DNA from: Planctomycetota bacterium
GTDB lineage: Bacteria; Planctomycetota; Planctomycetia; Planctomycetales; Planctomycetaceae
Assembly: GCA_027623235.1 (NCBI GenBank)
Contig: JAQBVJ010000030.1
Coordinates: forward strand, 1 to 60,286
Direction of reading: 5' to 3'
Length of the DNA: 60,286 nt
The stretch's first letter is position 1; each line of letters begins with the position of its first letter. Both the position numbers and the translations under genes were made by a program. Shown here piece after piece: positions 10,145 to 18,254 of the stretch. The notes below the pieces were generated by a model, which was not told the DNA's origin, ran no database searches, and saw nothing but the letters and a program-made list of their open reading frames with translations.

Positions 10145-10846
10145 TCACGCAGGCGGTAGTGAAATCAGAAACCGTGTCCCGCGGCCGGGCTCGCTTTCAC
10201 ACGAAATCGATCCGCCGTGGGCCTCAACAATCTTACGGACTGTTGGCAGGCCAAGCCCGCTACCGTCGGATTTCGTTGAGTAAAACACCTGGAAGATCTT
10301 AGACCGGGTCGCATCTGTCATGCCCTCGCCCGTGTCAATGAATTCGAGCTGGATCCGGCCGTCACGGACGGACGTTTGCAACTCCAGATGGCCGCCGTCC
10401 GGCATCGCCTGCCGCGCGTTCTGAGCAAGATTCATCAAGACCTGCCGAATGAGCGACTCATCCAGCTTGACGAGCGGAAGATTCGATTCCAGGTGCAGGC
10501 TGATTTCGTTGCCGTACTCCTGCGCCGTCGGTCTGTAAAAGTCAACGAAGTCCCGGACAAGTGCATTGAGGTCGGTCGGCACGAGCTCCTGATCGCCGAC
10601 TCGCGCGAACTGCAGAAAATCGTTCAGCAACTCATTGAGCCGCACGGCCTCCTGCTGGACCTTCTGCAGCTTCTTGAGCATTCGCCGGTCGCGCGGATTC
10701 CTGCTGTCCTGCACGTCCTCGACAAGCAGCTCCAGATTGAGGCTCATCGTCGACAGCGGATTGCGGATCTCATGCGCGAGTCCGCCAGCAAGCGTGGCGA
10801 TCTCTGAATACTGAGCGAGCAGGCGTTGTCGTTCTGTCTCGTCCAT
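10145..10846 (-). CDS. Soluble sensor-less histidine kinase (HisKA + HATPase_c)
   Basis: 233 aa with only the transmitter core. The H-box GLAHEIRNPLSTMSLNL carries the phospho-accepting His near residue 25. It is followed by the dimerisation helix and the ATPase domain with N-box (QVLMNLAQNARQAMP), G1 (FIDTGEGM), F-box and G2 (SGLGLPTVRKIVEAHGG). There is no membrane segment and no PAS, GAF or other sensor domain. The closest architecture is the NtrB/AtoS-type kinase core without its sensor. No response regulator gene lies in the window, so the partner is encoded elsewhere. It heads the cluster with the thioesterase, tsaD and glycosyltransferase genes, a surprising place for a signalling protein. 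Confidence 0.92.
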   Translation of the reverse strand: MDETERQRLLAQYSEIATLAGGLAHEIRNPLSTMSLNLELLVEDVQDSRNPRDRRMLKKLQKVQQEAVRLNELLNDFLQFARVGDQELVPTDLNALVRDFVDFYRPTAQEYGNEISLHLESNLPLVKLDESLIRQVLMNLAQNARQAMPDGGHLELQTSVRDGRIQLEFIDTGEGMTDATRSKIFQVFYSTKSDGSGLGLPTVRKIVEAHGGSISCESEPGRGTRFLISLPPA

Positions 10847-10856
10847 AGGCCAGCAA

Positions 10857-10922
10857 GTAACCCGCAGAGTAAGCGAGGGCGAGAGTCGGTTGACGTTCGC
10901 CCTCGCCGACGCGTCGGGTTAC
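10857..10922. repeat. 66-bp interspersed hairpin repeat, copy 1
   Basis: The ends are inverted (GTAACCCG and CGGGTTAC), and an inner stem pairs GCGAGGGCGA with TCGCCCTCGC. An equally long copy at 16199-16264 matches at about 55 of 66 positions. The differences are scattered, including in the loop. REP/MITE-like element of planctomycete type, lying between the histidine-kinase start and the pnp terminator. Confidence 0.75.
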
Positions 10923-10945
10923 CAAAGTAAAAAAGTTCAGGTTCA

Positions 10946-10977
10946 ACAAAAAACCGCGGCCCGGCCGGGCGATGCGG
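10946..10977 (-). terminator. Probable rho-independent terminator after pnp
   Basis: On the minus strand CCGC...GCGG flanks GCCCGG/CCGGGC and is followed at once by six T residues. It lies about 125 nt beyond the pnp stop codon. A second, T-poor hairpin (GTCAGA...TCTGAC around CTCGCGAG, near 11070-11095) lies closer to the gene. Confidence 0.6.
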
Positions 10978-11103
10978 AGCGGATTATGAAGCGAGTCCGT
11001 CCTGTCGGGAACTCACTTCTCACCGTTCCGCAGCGTCCGTGCCGAGCCGCGGTCCGTTTGTAACGTTCAGTCAGACTCTCGCGAGAATCTGACCGACTGA
11101 GGA

Positions 11104-13272
11104 TCATCCCTCAGACGAATCGCCTTCGTCCGAGTCGCCCTCATCGGAATCCCCGTCATCCGAGTTGCCTGCGGCCGGCGCCTGCTCGGCAAGCACGGCC
11201 TTCCGGGAAAGTTTCACTCGGTTCTGATCGTCGACAGCGATGACTTTGACTTCGAGTTCGTCGCCGACCTTGCAGATGTCGCTGACGTTTTTCACGAAGC
11301 CGTCGGACAGTTCGCTGATGTGACAGAGGCCGTCTTTGCCCGGAGCGATTTCGATGAACGCACCGAAATCTTTGACCGAGCTGACCTTGCCCTTGTAGGT
11401 ACGACCGACTTTGACTTCTTCGGTCATCGCTTCAATTCGAGCCAGCGCCTCTTCGGCTCCGGACGCTTGCGCGGCGGCGATCGTCACTGTGCCATCGTTG
11501 TTGATGTCGATCTGAGTTCCGGTTTCTTCCTGCATCGCTCGGATCGTTTTTCCACCCGGTCCGATCAGCAGGCCGATCTTCTCCGGATCGATCTTCGTCT
11601 GCAGAAGCCGCGGTGCGTACTGCGAGATCTCTTTGCGAGGCCGTGAAATGGCCTGCAGCATGATTCGCAGCAAATCCCGTCGAGCATTCCGGCCCTGTTC
11701 CAGCGTCGCGCGAATGATGTCCTCGCTGATGCCGTCAATCTTCAGGTCCAGCTGGATACCGGTGATGCCTTTACCCGTTCCGGCAATTTTGAAGTCCATG
11801 TCACCGTGGTGATCTTCGTCACCCATGATGTCCGTCAGAAGCTGCCATTTGTCGCCCTCTTTGATGAGGCCGATGGAGATTCCGGCAACGGGCTGACTGA
11901 TTGGAACTCCGGCGTCCATCAGGGCAAGCGTCCCGGAACAGACAGAAGCCATCGAGCTCGACCCGTTCGACTCGGTGATGTCCGAGATCATGCGGATCGT
12001 GTAGGGGAATTTTTCTGCCGTCGGAAGAACCCACGCGACAGATCGCTCGGCCAGCATCCCGTGCCCGATTTCACGCCGCCCTGGCCCACGAATCGGACGA
12101 CACTCGCCGACGCTGTAGGACGGGAAGTTGTAATCGAGCATGAACCGCTTCTCGAATTCCTCAACCGGCCCGTCGACTCGTTGTGTGTCGCGAGCCGTGC
12201 CGAGCGTGATCTGAGCCACTGCCTGAGTTTCACCTCGTGTAAACACGGCCGATCCGTGAATTCGCGGGATGATGCCGACTTCGGATTCGACGTGACGCAA
12301 CGCGCCGAGCTCTCGTCCGTCGAGCCGCTTGCCTTCGAGTAGCAGATCGCGGATCGCCTGGTGATCCGTCTTGTAGACAGCCTGTTTGAGCTGTCCGACG
12401 GTCTTGCCGTCTTCCGTTTCGGTGGCTCCGTTCGGGAAGAATTCCTCGATGAGCTCCGCTCGGATTGCGTCGATCGCTGCGTAACGCTCGGCTTTGGATT
12501 TGCCGACTTTGGCCTCGCGGATTCGGCCGTACGCCTTCTCCCGGACAATGCCCAGGAACGGGTTTTCCTCGGCTTCGGGAAATTCTTTCGCCGGCAGGTT
12601 GAGAGCCGCGACGAGTTCTTCCTGCAGTCCGCACAGGTCCACGACGGCCTCATGAGCGAACATAATGGCGTCGGCCATAACGTCTTCAGGAATCTGGTTG
12701 CCGAAACCCTCGATCATCAGCACAGACTCTTTGCTGCCAGCGACGATCAGGTCGAGAGTCCCCTCCTTGAGCTCTTCGCGAGTCGGGAACAGAACGAGTT
12801 CGTCGTCAACCATGCCGACTCGGACAGCAGCAATCGGTCCCTGAAACGGGGCCGGGGAGATCATCAGAGCCGCGCTGGCCCCGTTGATCGACAGCACGTC
12901 CGGGTCGTTTTCGCCGTCATAGGCGAGTGCATTCGAGACGAGCTGAACTTCATCGTTGTAGCCCTTCGGGAAGAGCGGCCGGATTGGCCGGTCCGTCAGA
13001 CGGGCAGTCAAAATCTCGCGAGTTGAAGGGCGGCCTTCCCGCTTCAGGAAACCGCCAGGAAACTTGCCGGCCGCGGCGAACCGCTCGCGGTAGTCGCATG
13101 TCAGCGGGAAGAAGTCGATGCCCGGCCGCGGTGGGCCAGTCTGGGCTGCCACGAAGACAACCGTTTCTCCGTACTGAACCACGACCGCACCGCTGGCTTG
13201 TTTCGCCAGGTAGCCGGTCGAGAGGCTGAAGGTGCGTCCGCCGATTTCACGTTCGACTGTCGTCTGTTCCAC
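11104..13272 (-). CDS. pnp: Polyribonucleotide nucleotidyltransferase (PNPase)
   Basis: Phosphorolytic 3'-5' exoribonuclease and degradosome component. From GTG 13272 it is 722 aa, the usual length. The frame extends 28 codons further to ATG 13356, but that stretch (Arg-rich) does not resemble PNPase, while family homology begins right after the GTG (VEQTTVEREIGGRTFSLSTG). Two RNase PH domains (GPPRPGIDFFPLTCDYRERFAAAGK; GGETQAVAQITLG-type second core) flank an all-helical linker. A KH domain (GPGGKTIRAMQEETG) and an S1 domain (GRTYKGKVSSVKDFGAFIEI) follow. The tail is strongly acidic with D-S-D-E-G repeats. rpsO lies upstream on the same strand, the common rpsO-pnp order, but a strong terminator separates them here. 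Confidence 0.97.
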   Translation of the reverse strand: MEQTTVEREIGGRTFSLSTGYLAKQASGAVVVQYGETVVFVAAQTGPPRPGIDFFPLTCDYRERFAAAGKFPGGFLKREGRPSTREILTARLTDRPIRPLFPKGYNDEVQLVSNALAYDGENDPDVLSINGASAALMISPAPFQGPIAAVRVGMVDDELVLFPTREELKEGTLDLIVAGSKESVLMIEGFGNQIPEDVMADAIMFAHEAVVDLCGLQEELVAALNLPAKEFPEAEENPFLGIVREKAYGRIREAKVGKSKAERYAAIDAIRAELIEEFFPNGATETEDGKTVGQLKQAVYKTDHQAIRDLLLEGKRLDGRELGALRHVESEVGIIPRIHGSAVFTRGETQAVAQITLGTARDTQRVDGPVEEFEKRFMLDYNFPSYSVGECRPIRGPGRREIGHGMLAERSVAWVLPTAEKFPYTIRMISDITESNGSSSMASVCSGTLALMDAGVPISQPVAGISIGLIKEGDKWQLLTDIMGDEDHHGDMDFKIAGTGKGITGIQLDLKIDGISEDIIRATLEQGRNARRDLLRIMLQAISRPRKEISQYAPRLLQTKIDPEKIGLLIGPGGKTIRAMQEETGTQIDINNDGTVTIAAAQASGAEEALARIEAMTEEVKVGRTYKGKVSSVKDFGAFIEIAPGKDGLCHISELSDGFVKNVSDICKVGDELEVKVIAVDDQNRVKLSRKAVLAEQAPAAGNSDDGDSDEGDSDEGDSSEG

Positions 13273-13762
13273 AATTGATTCTTTCTGAGTTCTGACGCCG
13301 GCCCTCTCGTGTCTATTTACAGAGAGCAGCCGAACGAGGCTCAATTTCTCGATCATCGAGGAGCGTGCCGCCGAAAAAGCGAGGGCGGCAAAGCAGCAAC
13401 GAGGGTCCTTCTTCGAACCTCAACCAACACAAAATTTCCAACACCCGTTCGCATTCCGACAACTGCCAGGAGCAAACTCGCTGGCGGAGAAGTCCGGCAC
13501 CAGGCCAATTACCTGACGATGCGACTACTCGTTTTCCGCCACGTCGTTTTCTGGCGACGGAACCAACATTTCTGCGGTGAATCCTGCTCTTGAAAGAGCG
13601 GCTCGGATTCAGCAACTGCAAATGCGAAGGGCAACCGACACATGCTTTGAGTAAGAATTCTCTTTGGACTCAAAGCAACTCAACATGCCTGCCGGGGAGA
13701 AACTGCGGAGTTTCTCAGCTCAAAACCACCGAGCAATCCGCTGCGGCATCCGGCTGGCAAAC
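13273..13762. other. rpsO-pnp intergenic region, no gene seen
   Basis: About 490 bp between the GTG chosen for pnp and the rpsO terminator. Short frames exist on both strands but none resembles a protein family or has a convincing ribosome site. It must hold the pnp promoter and leader. In many bacteria this leader is cut by RNase III and autoregulated by PNPase; no such long hairpin was identified by eye. Confidence 0.6.
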
Positions 13763-13790
13763 AAAAAAAGCGGCGCGAGTAGCGCCGCTT
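13763..13790 (-). terminator. Rho-independent terminator of rpsO
   Basis: A perfect 9-bp stem AAGCGGCGC/GCGCCGCTT with a 5-nt loop is followed on the minus strand by a run of seven or more T. It starts about 5 nt after the rpsO stop codon. This is the clearest terminator in the window. Confidence 0.9.
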
Positions 13791-13794
13791 CTGA

Positions 13795-14064
13795 CTACTT
13801 TCGAATGCCAAGCCGTTCAATGATCGCCTGATAACGTCCCTCGTCATTGTTCTTCAGATAATTGAGGAGACGACGGCGACGGGACACAAGCATCAGCAGG
13901 CCGCGACGACCGGCGTGATCTTTGACGTGTCCTTTCATGTGTTCCGTCAGATTCGAAATCCGATGGCTGAGCACGGCAATCTGAACTTCGGGCGAACCGG
14001 TATCTGAGTCCGTTCGTTTGTGCTCACCAATGAGCTCTGTCTTTTTTTCATGGGTAATCGACAT
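13795..14064 (-). CDS. rpsO: 30S ribosomal protein S15
   Basis: 89 aa, exactly the normal length. S15 binds 16S rRNA helices 20-22 early in 30S assembly. The family signature is visible throughout: [20 protein letters not shown], the [19 protein letters not shown] stretch with the conserved His/Asp/Arg rRNA contacts, [12 protein letters not shown] and the C-terminal [13 protein letters not shown]. It is followed at once by a strong terminator and then, 500 bp on, by pnp. Confidence 0.98.
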   Translation of the reverse strand: MSITHEKKTELIGEHKRTDSDTGSPEVQIAVLSHRISNLTEHMKGHVKDHAGRRGLLMLVSRRRRLLNYLKNNDEGRYQAIIERLGIRK

Positions 14065-14284
14065 CGAAATCGAGTGCCTTGCTGAAAGTGAGATTTCTAC
14101 GGTTTTTCCGTCTCAAAATTGAAGCGGGCATCCTAACGAAATCTGACCCGGATTCAAGGAACGGGAGCTGAGTCGACCGACTCTCAGCAACTGCTTACTC
14201 ATAAACAGGTTGTGTCACAAAAGTTGACCGCCCACCGGTCAGCGGGAGGTCGGTGCCCCATGAGCGGTTTTTCGGCTCCCACTG

Positions 14285-16108
14285 TTACACACCGGAGTCC
14301 AGGCGTTCGGCATTGAGCTGCGACGGCGCCCCGAGACCGGGCGCCGTCGCGAAATCGTCTCTCAGTTGTGAGCACATTTCTTTCAACTGGGTCAGACGAC
14401 TGCGTTCAACGCGGACCTCTTTAAGAGTCTCTTCGAGCCGCGGAAACGGGCCGCCTGTTAATTTCTGTGAAGCCAGTTCCCCGGCCAGCTTTCCAATTTC
14501 CTTGTTGAGGCCTCGCCGCAAACGCCGGCAGAAACAGATCACAAGCGTGACTGACCACAGCAGAAAAAAGATTCCCGCCGAGACGTAATAGTCGACAGTG
14601 AGCAGGTCCTTGCCGAGGATGGCCGAGTCGTAAAAGAAGTTTCTGCCGGCTCGATAGAAGACGTACCCGACATAACCGAGCAGAAGTAGTTCGTACCAGC
14701 CGCGGGCAATCGGGCCGGAATTCCGCCTGGCCAGTTCCTCGATGACCGTGTCGATACGCTGTTTTGCGTGAGCCAGAAACCGGCCCTGCATGCGAGCCGA
14801 CTCGCTTCGCATTTCGTCCATCGAGGTCTGCTCGACGATCGCCGTATCGAGAGCCGCATCGTGCAGGTGGCCGCTCAAAATGAGCCTTGCTTCCTGCACA
14901 AGGTTCTCGTTGAGCTCCATGCCGGCCGCGTCTTCGAAGCTCGCTTCCGCGTCGCGATCTTTCTTCCGCGAGGTCAACCACTTTGTGCCCTGCATCGCTC
15001 CGACAAGAACGAGCTGAGCTCCGCTTCGAGCCCTCAGTAGACTGGCCGACGCGATGATCGCCCCCAGACCGTTGTAAAGTCGCAGCAGGGACGAAAACGG
15101 ACTGATGCCCCACAGCGAAGTCACACTGGTGAGGATTCGCTGCTCCCACAAATGCCGGCTGGATTCCAGTTGAGTCCGCAATTGCCGGCTCATGTCGGCA
15201 CTCATTTTCTGCTGATGCGTGACGAGACCCGCTTCGAGCTCATCGAGCGGTTTGTCGTACCGCGCCAGAAGCTCGTCACACCGGGTTAACGCGGCCTCGG
15301 TGAGGTCCAGCAGATTCGCACGCCGGATCCGGATCCTCTCGACCGAAGCGAATTGTGTGGTGAGCAAATCCTGGAGCCTCGCAAAGTCGCCGCCGGGCCG
15401 CTCTCCCGACTGCTGATCGGCGAGGGCTTTGACCGAGTCCACAAAGAACAGTTCCGGCACGTCGAAGCGGCCACTGAGCTGCGTTCGCCAGTCTTCCCGG
15501 ACGTCGGCATCGACGTCGGCATGAGTCTGCACGAAGACGAGCCGGCAGCCCGTCGACGCCAGATTGAGCTCGTCCACGATCCGGGCATTGCGGTATTTCT
15601 GCTGAGTCGACGTGTAAATCAGCACGTCGCAGTGAGGCAGCATCTGCCGCAGGATTTCCAGGTTGCTGCCGCTTGTCTCGGCCTCGTTCGTGTCCGGGTC
15701 CGGGCAGTCAATCAGCACGGTGTCGCGCAACACGGGCGAGTTAACTCGCACGATGTCGAACTCACCCAGCGGCAGGTTGAGCGGTTCCAGTTCGGTCTTC
15801 GACTGAGCAATCAGCGTCGGCCGTCGAGTCGTCGGCCGCTCGCGTCCTGACTTTGACACCTCTTCACCGACCAGCGCGTTGACCAGCGAACTCTTCCCCG
15901 TTCCCGTCCCGCCAAACGTCGCCACAACGAGCGGAGCTTCCAGCCGGACCCGCAGCGTCTCCAGGCGACCGAGCAATCTTCGCACGACGGCTCGCGAGTG
16001 GTTGAGAGGTTCCCAGTCCGACTCGCCCTCGCCCCACTGACGCAGACGGCGGAGCAGCTCGTCGACCTGGGCAAACAGCTCGATCTGAATGAGTTCCGCG
16101 TTTTGCAT
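14285..16108 (-). CDS. Dynamin-like/TRAFAC GTPase with C-terminal membrane hairpin
   Basis: 607 aa from ATG 16108, which has a clear AAGAGGA ribosome site; the longer frame runs back through a hairpin repeat and is not real. The N-terminal third is a GTPase domain: P-loop FGGTGTGKSSLVNAL, a switch-II region TVLIDCPDPDTNE (Cys-Pro where DxxG is usual) and a G4-like VQTHADVD. Helical, Gln/Glu-rich sequence follows, then two membrane helices near residues 470-490 and 506-526 and a coiled coil. This plan resembles bacterial dynamin-like or YfjP-type 50S-ribosome-binding GTPases anchored at the inner membrane. Its role (membrane remodelling or ribosome association) is not decidable. It runs divergently from the SDR gene. 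Confidence 0.8.
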   Translation of the reverse strand: MQNAELIQIELFAQVDELLRRLRQWGEGESDWEPLNHSRAVVRRLLGRLETLRVRLEAPLVVATFGGTGTGKSSLVNALVGEEVSKSGRERPTTRRPTLIAQSKTELEPLNLPLGEFDIVRVNSPVLRDTVLIDCPDPDTNEAETSGSNLEILRQMLPHCDVLIYTSTQQKYRNARIVDELNLASTGCRLVFVQTHADVDADVREDWRTQLSGRFDVPELFFVDSVKALADQQSGERPGGDFARLQDLLTTQFASVERIRIRRANLLDLTEAALTRCDELLARYDKPLDELEAGLVTHQQKMSADMSRQLRTQLESSRHLWEQRILTSVTSLWGISPFSSLLRLYNGLGAIIASASLLRARSGAQLVLVGAMQGTKWLTSRKKDRDAEASFEDAAGMELNENLVQEARLILSGHLHDAALDTAIVEQTSMDEMRSESARMQGRFLAHAKQRIDTVIEELARRNSGPIARGWYELLLLGYVGYVFYRAGRNFFYDSAILGKDLLTVDYYVSAGIFFLLWSVTLVICFCRRLRRGLNKEIGKLAGELASQKLTGGPFPRLEETLKEVRVERSRLTQLKEMCSQLRDDFATAPGLGAPSQLNAERLDSGV

Positions 16109-16198
16109 CAGGTTCCTCTTCCGTTGCAGAATCCGTCCCGGGCGGCGATTCTCGATACGTCCGCCAGTCACGGCAAGGCCAGACGGCCTGAGCGTAAA

Positions 16199-16264
16199 GT
16201 AACCCGACGCGTGAGCGAGGCCGAAAGTCGATCGACGTGCGCCCTCGCTGACGCTTCGGGTTAC
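16199..16264. repeat. 66-bp interspersed hairpin repeat, copy 2
   Basis: Same length, same inverted ends (GTAACCCG/CGGGTTAC) and same inner stem region as the copy at 10857-10922, with 11 differences. It lies between the divergent GTPase and SDR genes. It could be mistaken for coding sequence, because one frame reads VTRSVSEGARRSTFGLAHAS, a peptide that recurs in over-annotated planctomycete genes. Confidence 0.75.
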
Positions 16265-16316
16265 GTGGCGGTCACGGCTACTCAGCAGAAATGAAATCAC
16301 CTTTGCGGAACTTCAC

Positions 16317-17102
16317 ATGACAGACCTCACTGGAAAAACAGCCGTCATCACCGGCGGAGCCAGCGGGATTGGGCGAGCGGGAGCACTGCTTCTCGCCGAA
16401 CACGGAGCAAAAGTCGTCGTCGCGGATTTCGCACCGCTCGCAGAAAACGACGAGCTTTTTGCAAAGCTCGGCATCGAATCCCGGCAGTGCGACGTCCGGC
16501 GCGAGACGGAGCTCAAAAAACTCATGAACTTCGCCGCGACCTTCAACGGACGCATCGACATCCTCGTCAACAATGCCGGAGTCGGCATGGTCAAGCAGAT
16601 TGATCAGGTTTCCGAAGAGGACTGGGACCGTGTGCTCGACACGAATCTGAAGTCGGCGTTCTTCGGCTCGAAGCACGCGCTGCGACACATGACCCACGAC
16701 GGTCATGGCGGCTCGATCATCAACATGGCCAGCAACGCCGGAATCCTGCCGCGAGCTCAGGACCCGGTTTACTCGATCAGTAAACTGGCCATCGTCGGCC
16801 TGACCCGGTCGCTCGGCCTGTGTCACTCGAAGGACAAAGTCCGCTTCAACGCGATCTGCCCCGGCCCGGTCGGCGGCACACGCATGATGGACGAGACGAT
16901 CGCCGAATTCGACGACCTCGACACCGCCACGCAGGCCCTCATCGGAGCCAGCCCGCTCGCCCGGGCTCTCGGCCGGATGATCACTCCGGAAGAAGTCGCT
17001 CAATCGATCCTGTTCCTGGCAAGCGATGCCGCCGCGATGATCTCCGGAACGCTCATCACGATTGACGGCGGCAAGGCACTCGGCGTCCCTCCGCAACCGT
17101 GA
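16317..17102 (+). CDS. Short-chain dehydrogenase/reductase (SDR)
   Basis: 261 aa, classical SDR length. The cofactor motif GGASGIGRAG (TGxxxGxG type) lies at residues 13-22, NNAGVG follows beta-4, the catalytic Ser is in NMASNAG and the catalytic Tyr-Lys pair in YSISKLA. The C-terminal part (EEVAQSILFLASDAAAMISGTLITIDGG) is typical of FabG-like 3-oxoacyl reductases and sugar-alcohol dehydrogenases. The residue after beta-2 (ADF) suggests NAD(H) rather than NADPH. It stands alone, so the substrate is unknown. Confidence 0.93.
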   Translation: MTDLTGKTAVITGGASGIGRAGALLLAEHGAKVVVADFAPLAENDELFAKLGIESRQCDVRRETELKKLMNFAATFNGRIDILVNNAGVGMVKQIDQVSEEDWDRVLDTNLKSAFFGSKHALRHMTHDGHGGSIINMASNAGILPRAQDPVYSISKLAIVGLTRSLGLCHSKDKVRFNAICPGPVGGTRMMDETIAEFDDLDTATQALIGASPLARALGRMITPEEVAQSILFLASDAAAMISGTLITIDGGKALGVPPQP

Positions 17103-17289
17103 AACCGCCTGGCGGCACCGGCTTTCAGACACGCTCACGCCCGCCGTCATTCAGTGCGGGCTCTTCGCGCGACGAGACTGGGTTGATTCTACCAGCGGTG
17201 GCCTGCCTGGCTTAGACTGTAAGTCACGTCGAAAGCCCTTGTGGCGAAACGGAAATTGGGCGGCCAGCAGATACTCAATCGAGGCAATC

Positions 17290-17505
17290 ATGTTCAAGCC
17301 AGGATATACGGCCGTCATTCGGCAGGACGAACCATGGTGGATTGGATGGATTGAAGAAGTGCCTGGCGTGAATTCGCAGGGAGCCACCCGAGAGGAATTG
17401 ATTGCCAATTTGCGCGAAGCACTCGCCGAAGCGATTGAAATGAATCGGGAAGACGCTCGTAAGGCCGCTGGAGCATCATTCGAAGAGGTGGCGATTCAAC
17501 CGTGA
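17290..17505 (+). CDS. hicB: HicB-family antitoxin
   Basis: 71 aa from ATG 17290. The partial RNase-H-like HicB fold is recognisable: YTAVIRQDEPWWIGWIEEVPG, the VNSQGATREELIANLREALAEAIEM helix and an acidic tail. No ribbon-helix-helix or HTH DNA-binding domain follows, as in short HicB1-type antitoxins. HicB neutralises the HicA ribonuclease and may repress the operon. Its stop codon overlaps the GTG start of the hicA-like gene by 4 bp (GTGA), so the two are translationally coupled, antitoxin first. Confidence 0.88.
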   Translation: MFKPGYTAVIRQDEPWWIGWIEEVPGVNSQGATREELIANLREALAEAIEMNREDARKAAGASFEEVAIQP

Positions 17506-17750
17506 AGCGTCGCGATCAGATACGGCATCTGACGGATCACGGATGCGAACTGATCCGCGAAGGCGGCAACCATTCGTGGTGGGGAAATCCTGCGAATGGG
17601 CACCGGTCCGCCGTACCACGCCACAACGAGATATCGGACCATTTCTGCAGCAGCGTGGAAGTTCTTCCGATTCAGAAGGACGATGACGGCAGAATAGAGA
17701 CACCCAATGACCACGCTAATTGCGACACTCGTGGCAATCTCCCCGGGTGA
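17502..17750 (+). pseudogene. hicA: HicA-family toxin with damaged C-terminus
   Basis: Residues 1-46 are clearly HicA, the mRNA interferase with a dsRBD-like fold: MKRRDQIRHLTDHGCELIRE, GGNHSWWGNP with the catalytic His at 24, and RSAVPRHNEISD. Normal HicA continues with about 15 residues resembling F-L-A-R-x-I-C-x-x-L. Here that helix is absent in all three forward frames. The frame instead runs 36 unrelated residues, and the new sequence encodes a hydrophobic frame on the opposite strand (17496-17792). The likely cause is a deletion or recombination near 17640. The toxin is probably weakened or inactive; a working variant is not excluded. Confidence 0.65.
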
Positions 17751-18254
17751 GAGTCCACTTCGCGTCGAGGGCAAGAACCACCCGAAGATCATCGTCCAGA
17801 TGACGGTGATTGGGAGAGCTTTGAGTAGGATGACTCATCTGTTCGCCTAACAGAGTTTCATGCGACAAAAGTGTCGCCACGGCTGGAAGGGGATTCCCGG
17901 CGGTTTGCGGTCAGTCAGTTTGCTGAGCAAGGGTTTTGTTTGAACTGTGTCGGGACGGGCGTCGGAGGCGATGGATGCCAGGCGGGGAGGCTTCGCGCGG
18001 TGCCGGACCGTCGCTGGGGTGGTGACCAGGTTGCGCGTGAAACGCGGTTTGCGGAGATGTCGCACGCGGGATTGTCGGCCCGTCCGCAGTACCAATTCAG
18101 GGCTCCGGTCCGTTGCCTCGTGACGGACATGCACGTAGACTGTCCGACTTCCTGCCGTTTCTGTACGTGGCGGACAAAATTCGATTTAAGACACGTCGAG
18201 CGTAAACTGCCTCACGGCAACGCGTTACGACCTCTGTAGCCTGATGGAACCGGT
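17751..18254. other. Gap upstream of ffh, no convincing gene
   Basis: About 500 bp. The first 85 bp, read on the minus strand, extend a hydrophobic frame (two possible membrane helices) that runs antisense into hicA and may be a gene remnant. A 122-codon plus-strand frame at 17871-18239 holds several Cys pairs but matches nothing and lacks a ribosome site. No SRP-RNA-like sequence was recognised. Confidence 0.5.

Noticed and set aside
13273..13356. N-terminal extension of PNPase
   Set aside because: The extension does not align with PNPase; the GTG 13272 start gives the normal length.
16109..16300. N-terminal extension of the dynamin-like GTPase (64 codons)
   Set aside because: It runs through the 66-bp hairpin repeat and lacks a ribosome site; ATG 16108 has one and matches family length.
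17871..18239. 122-codon frame with Cys pairs upstream of ffh
   Set aside because: No ribosome site, no family resemblance, and composition typical of a chance frame in GC-rich DNA.
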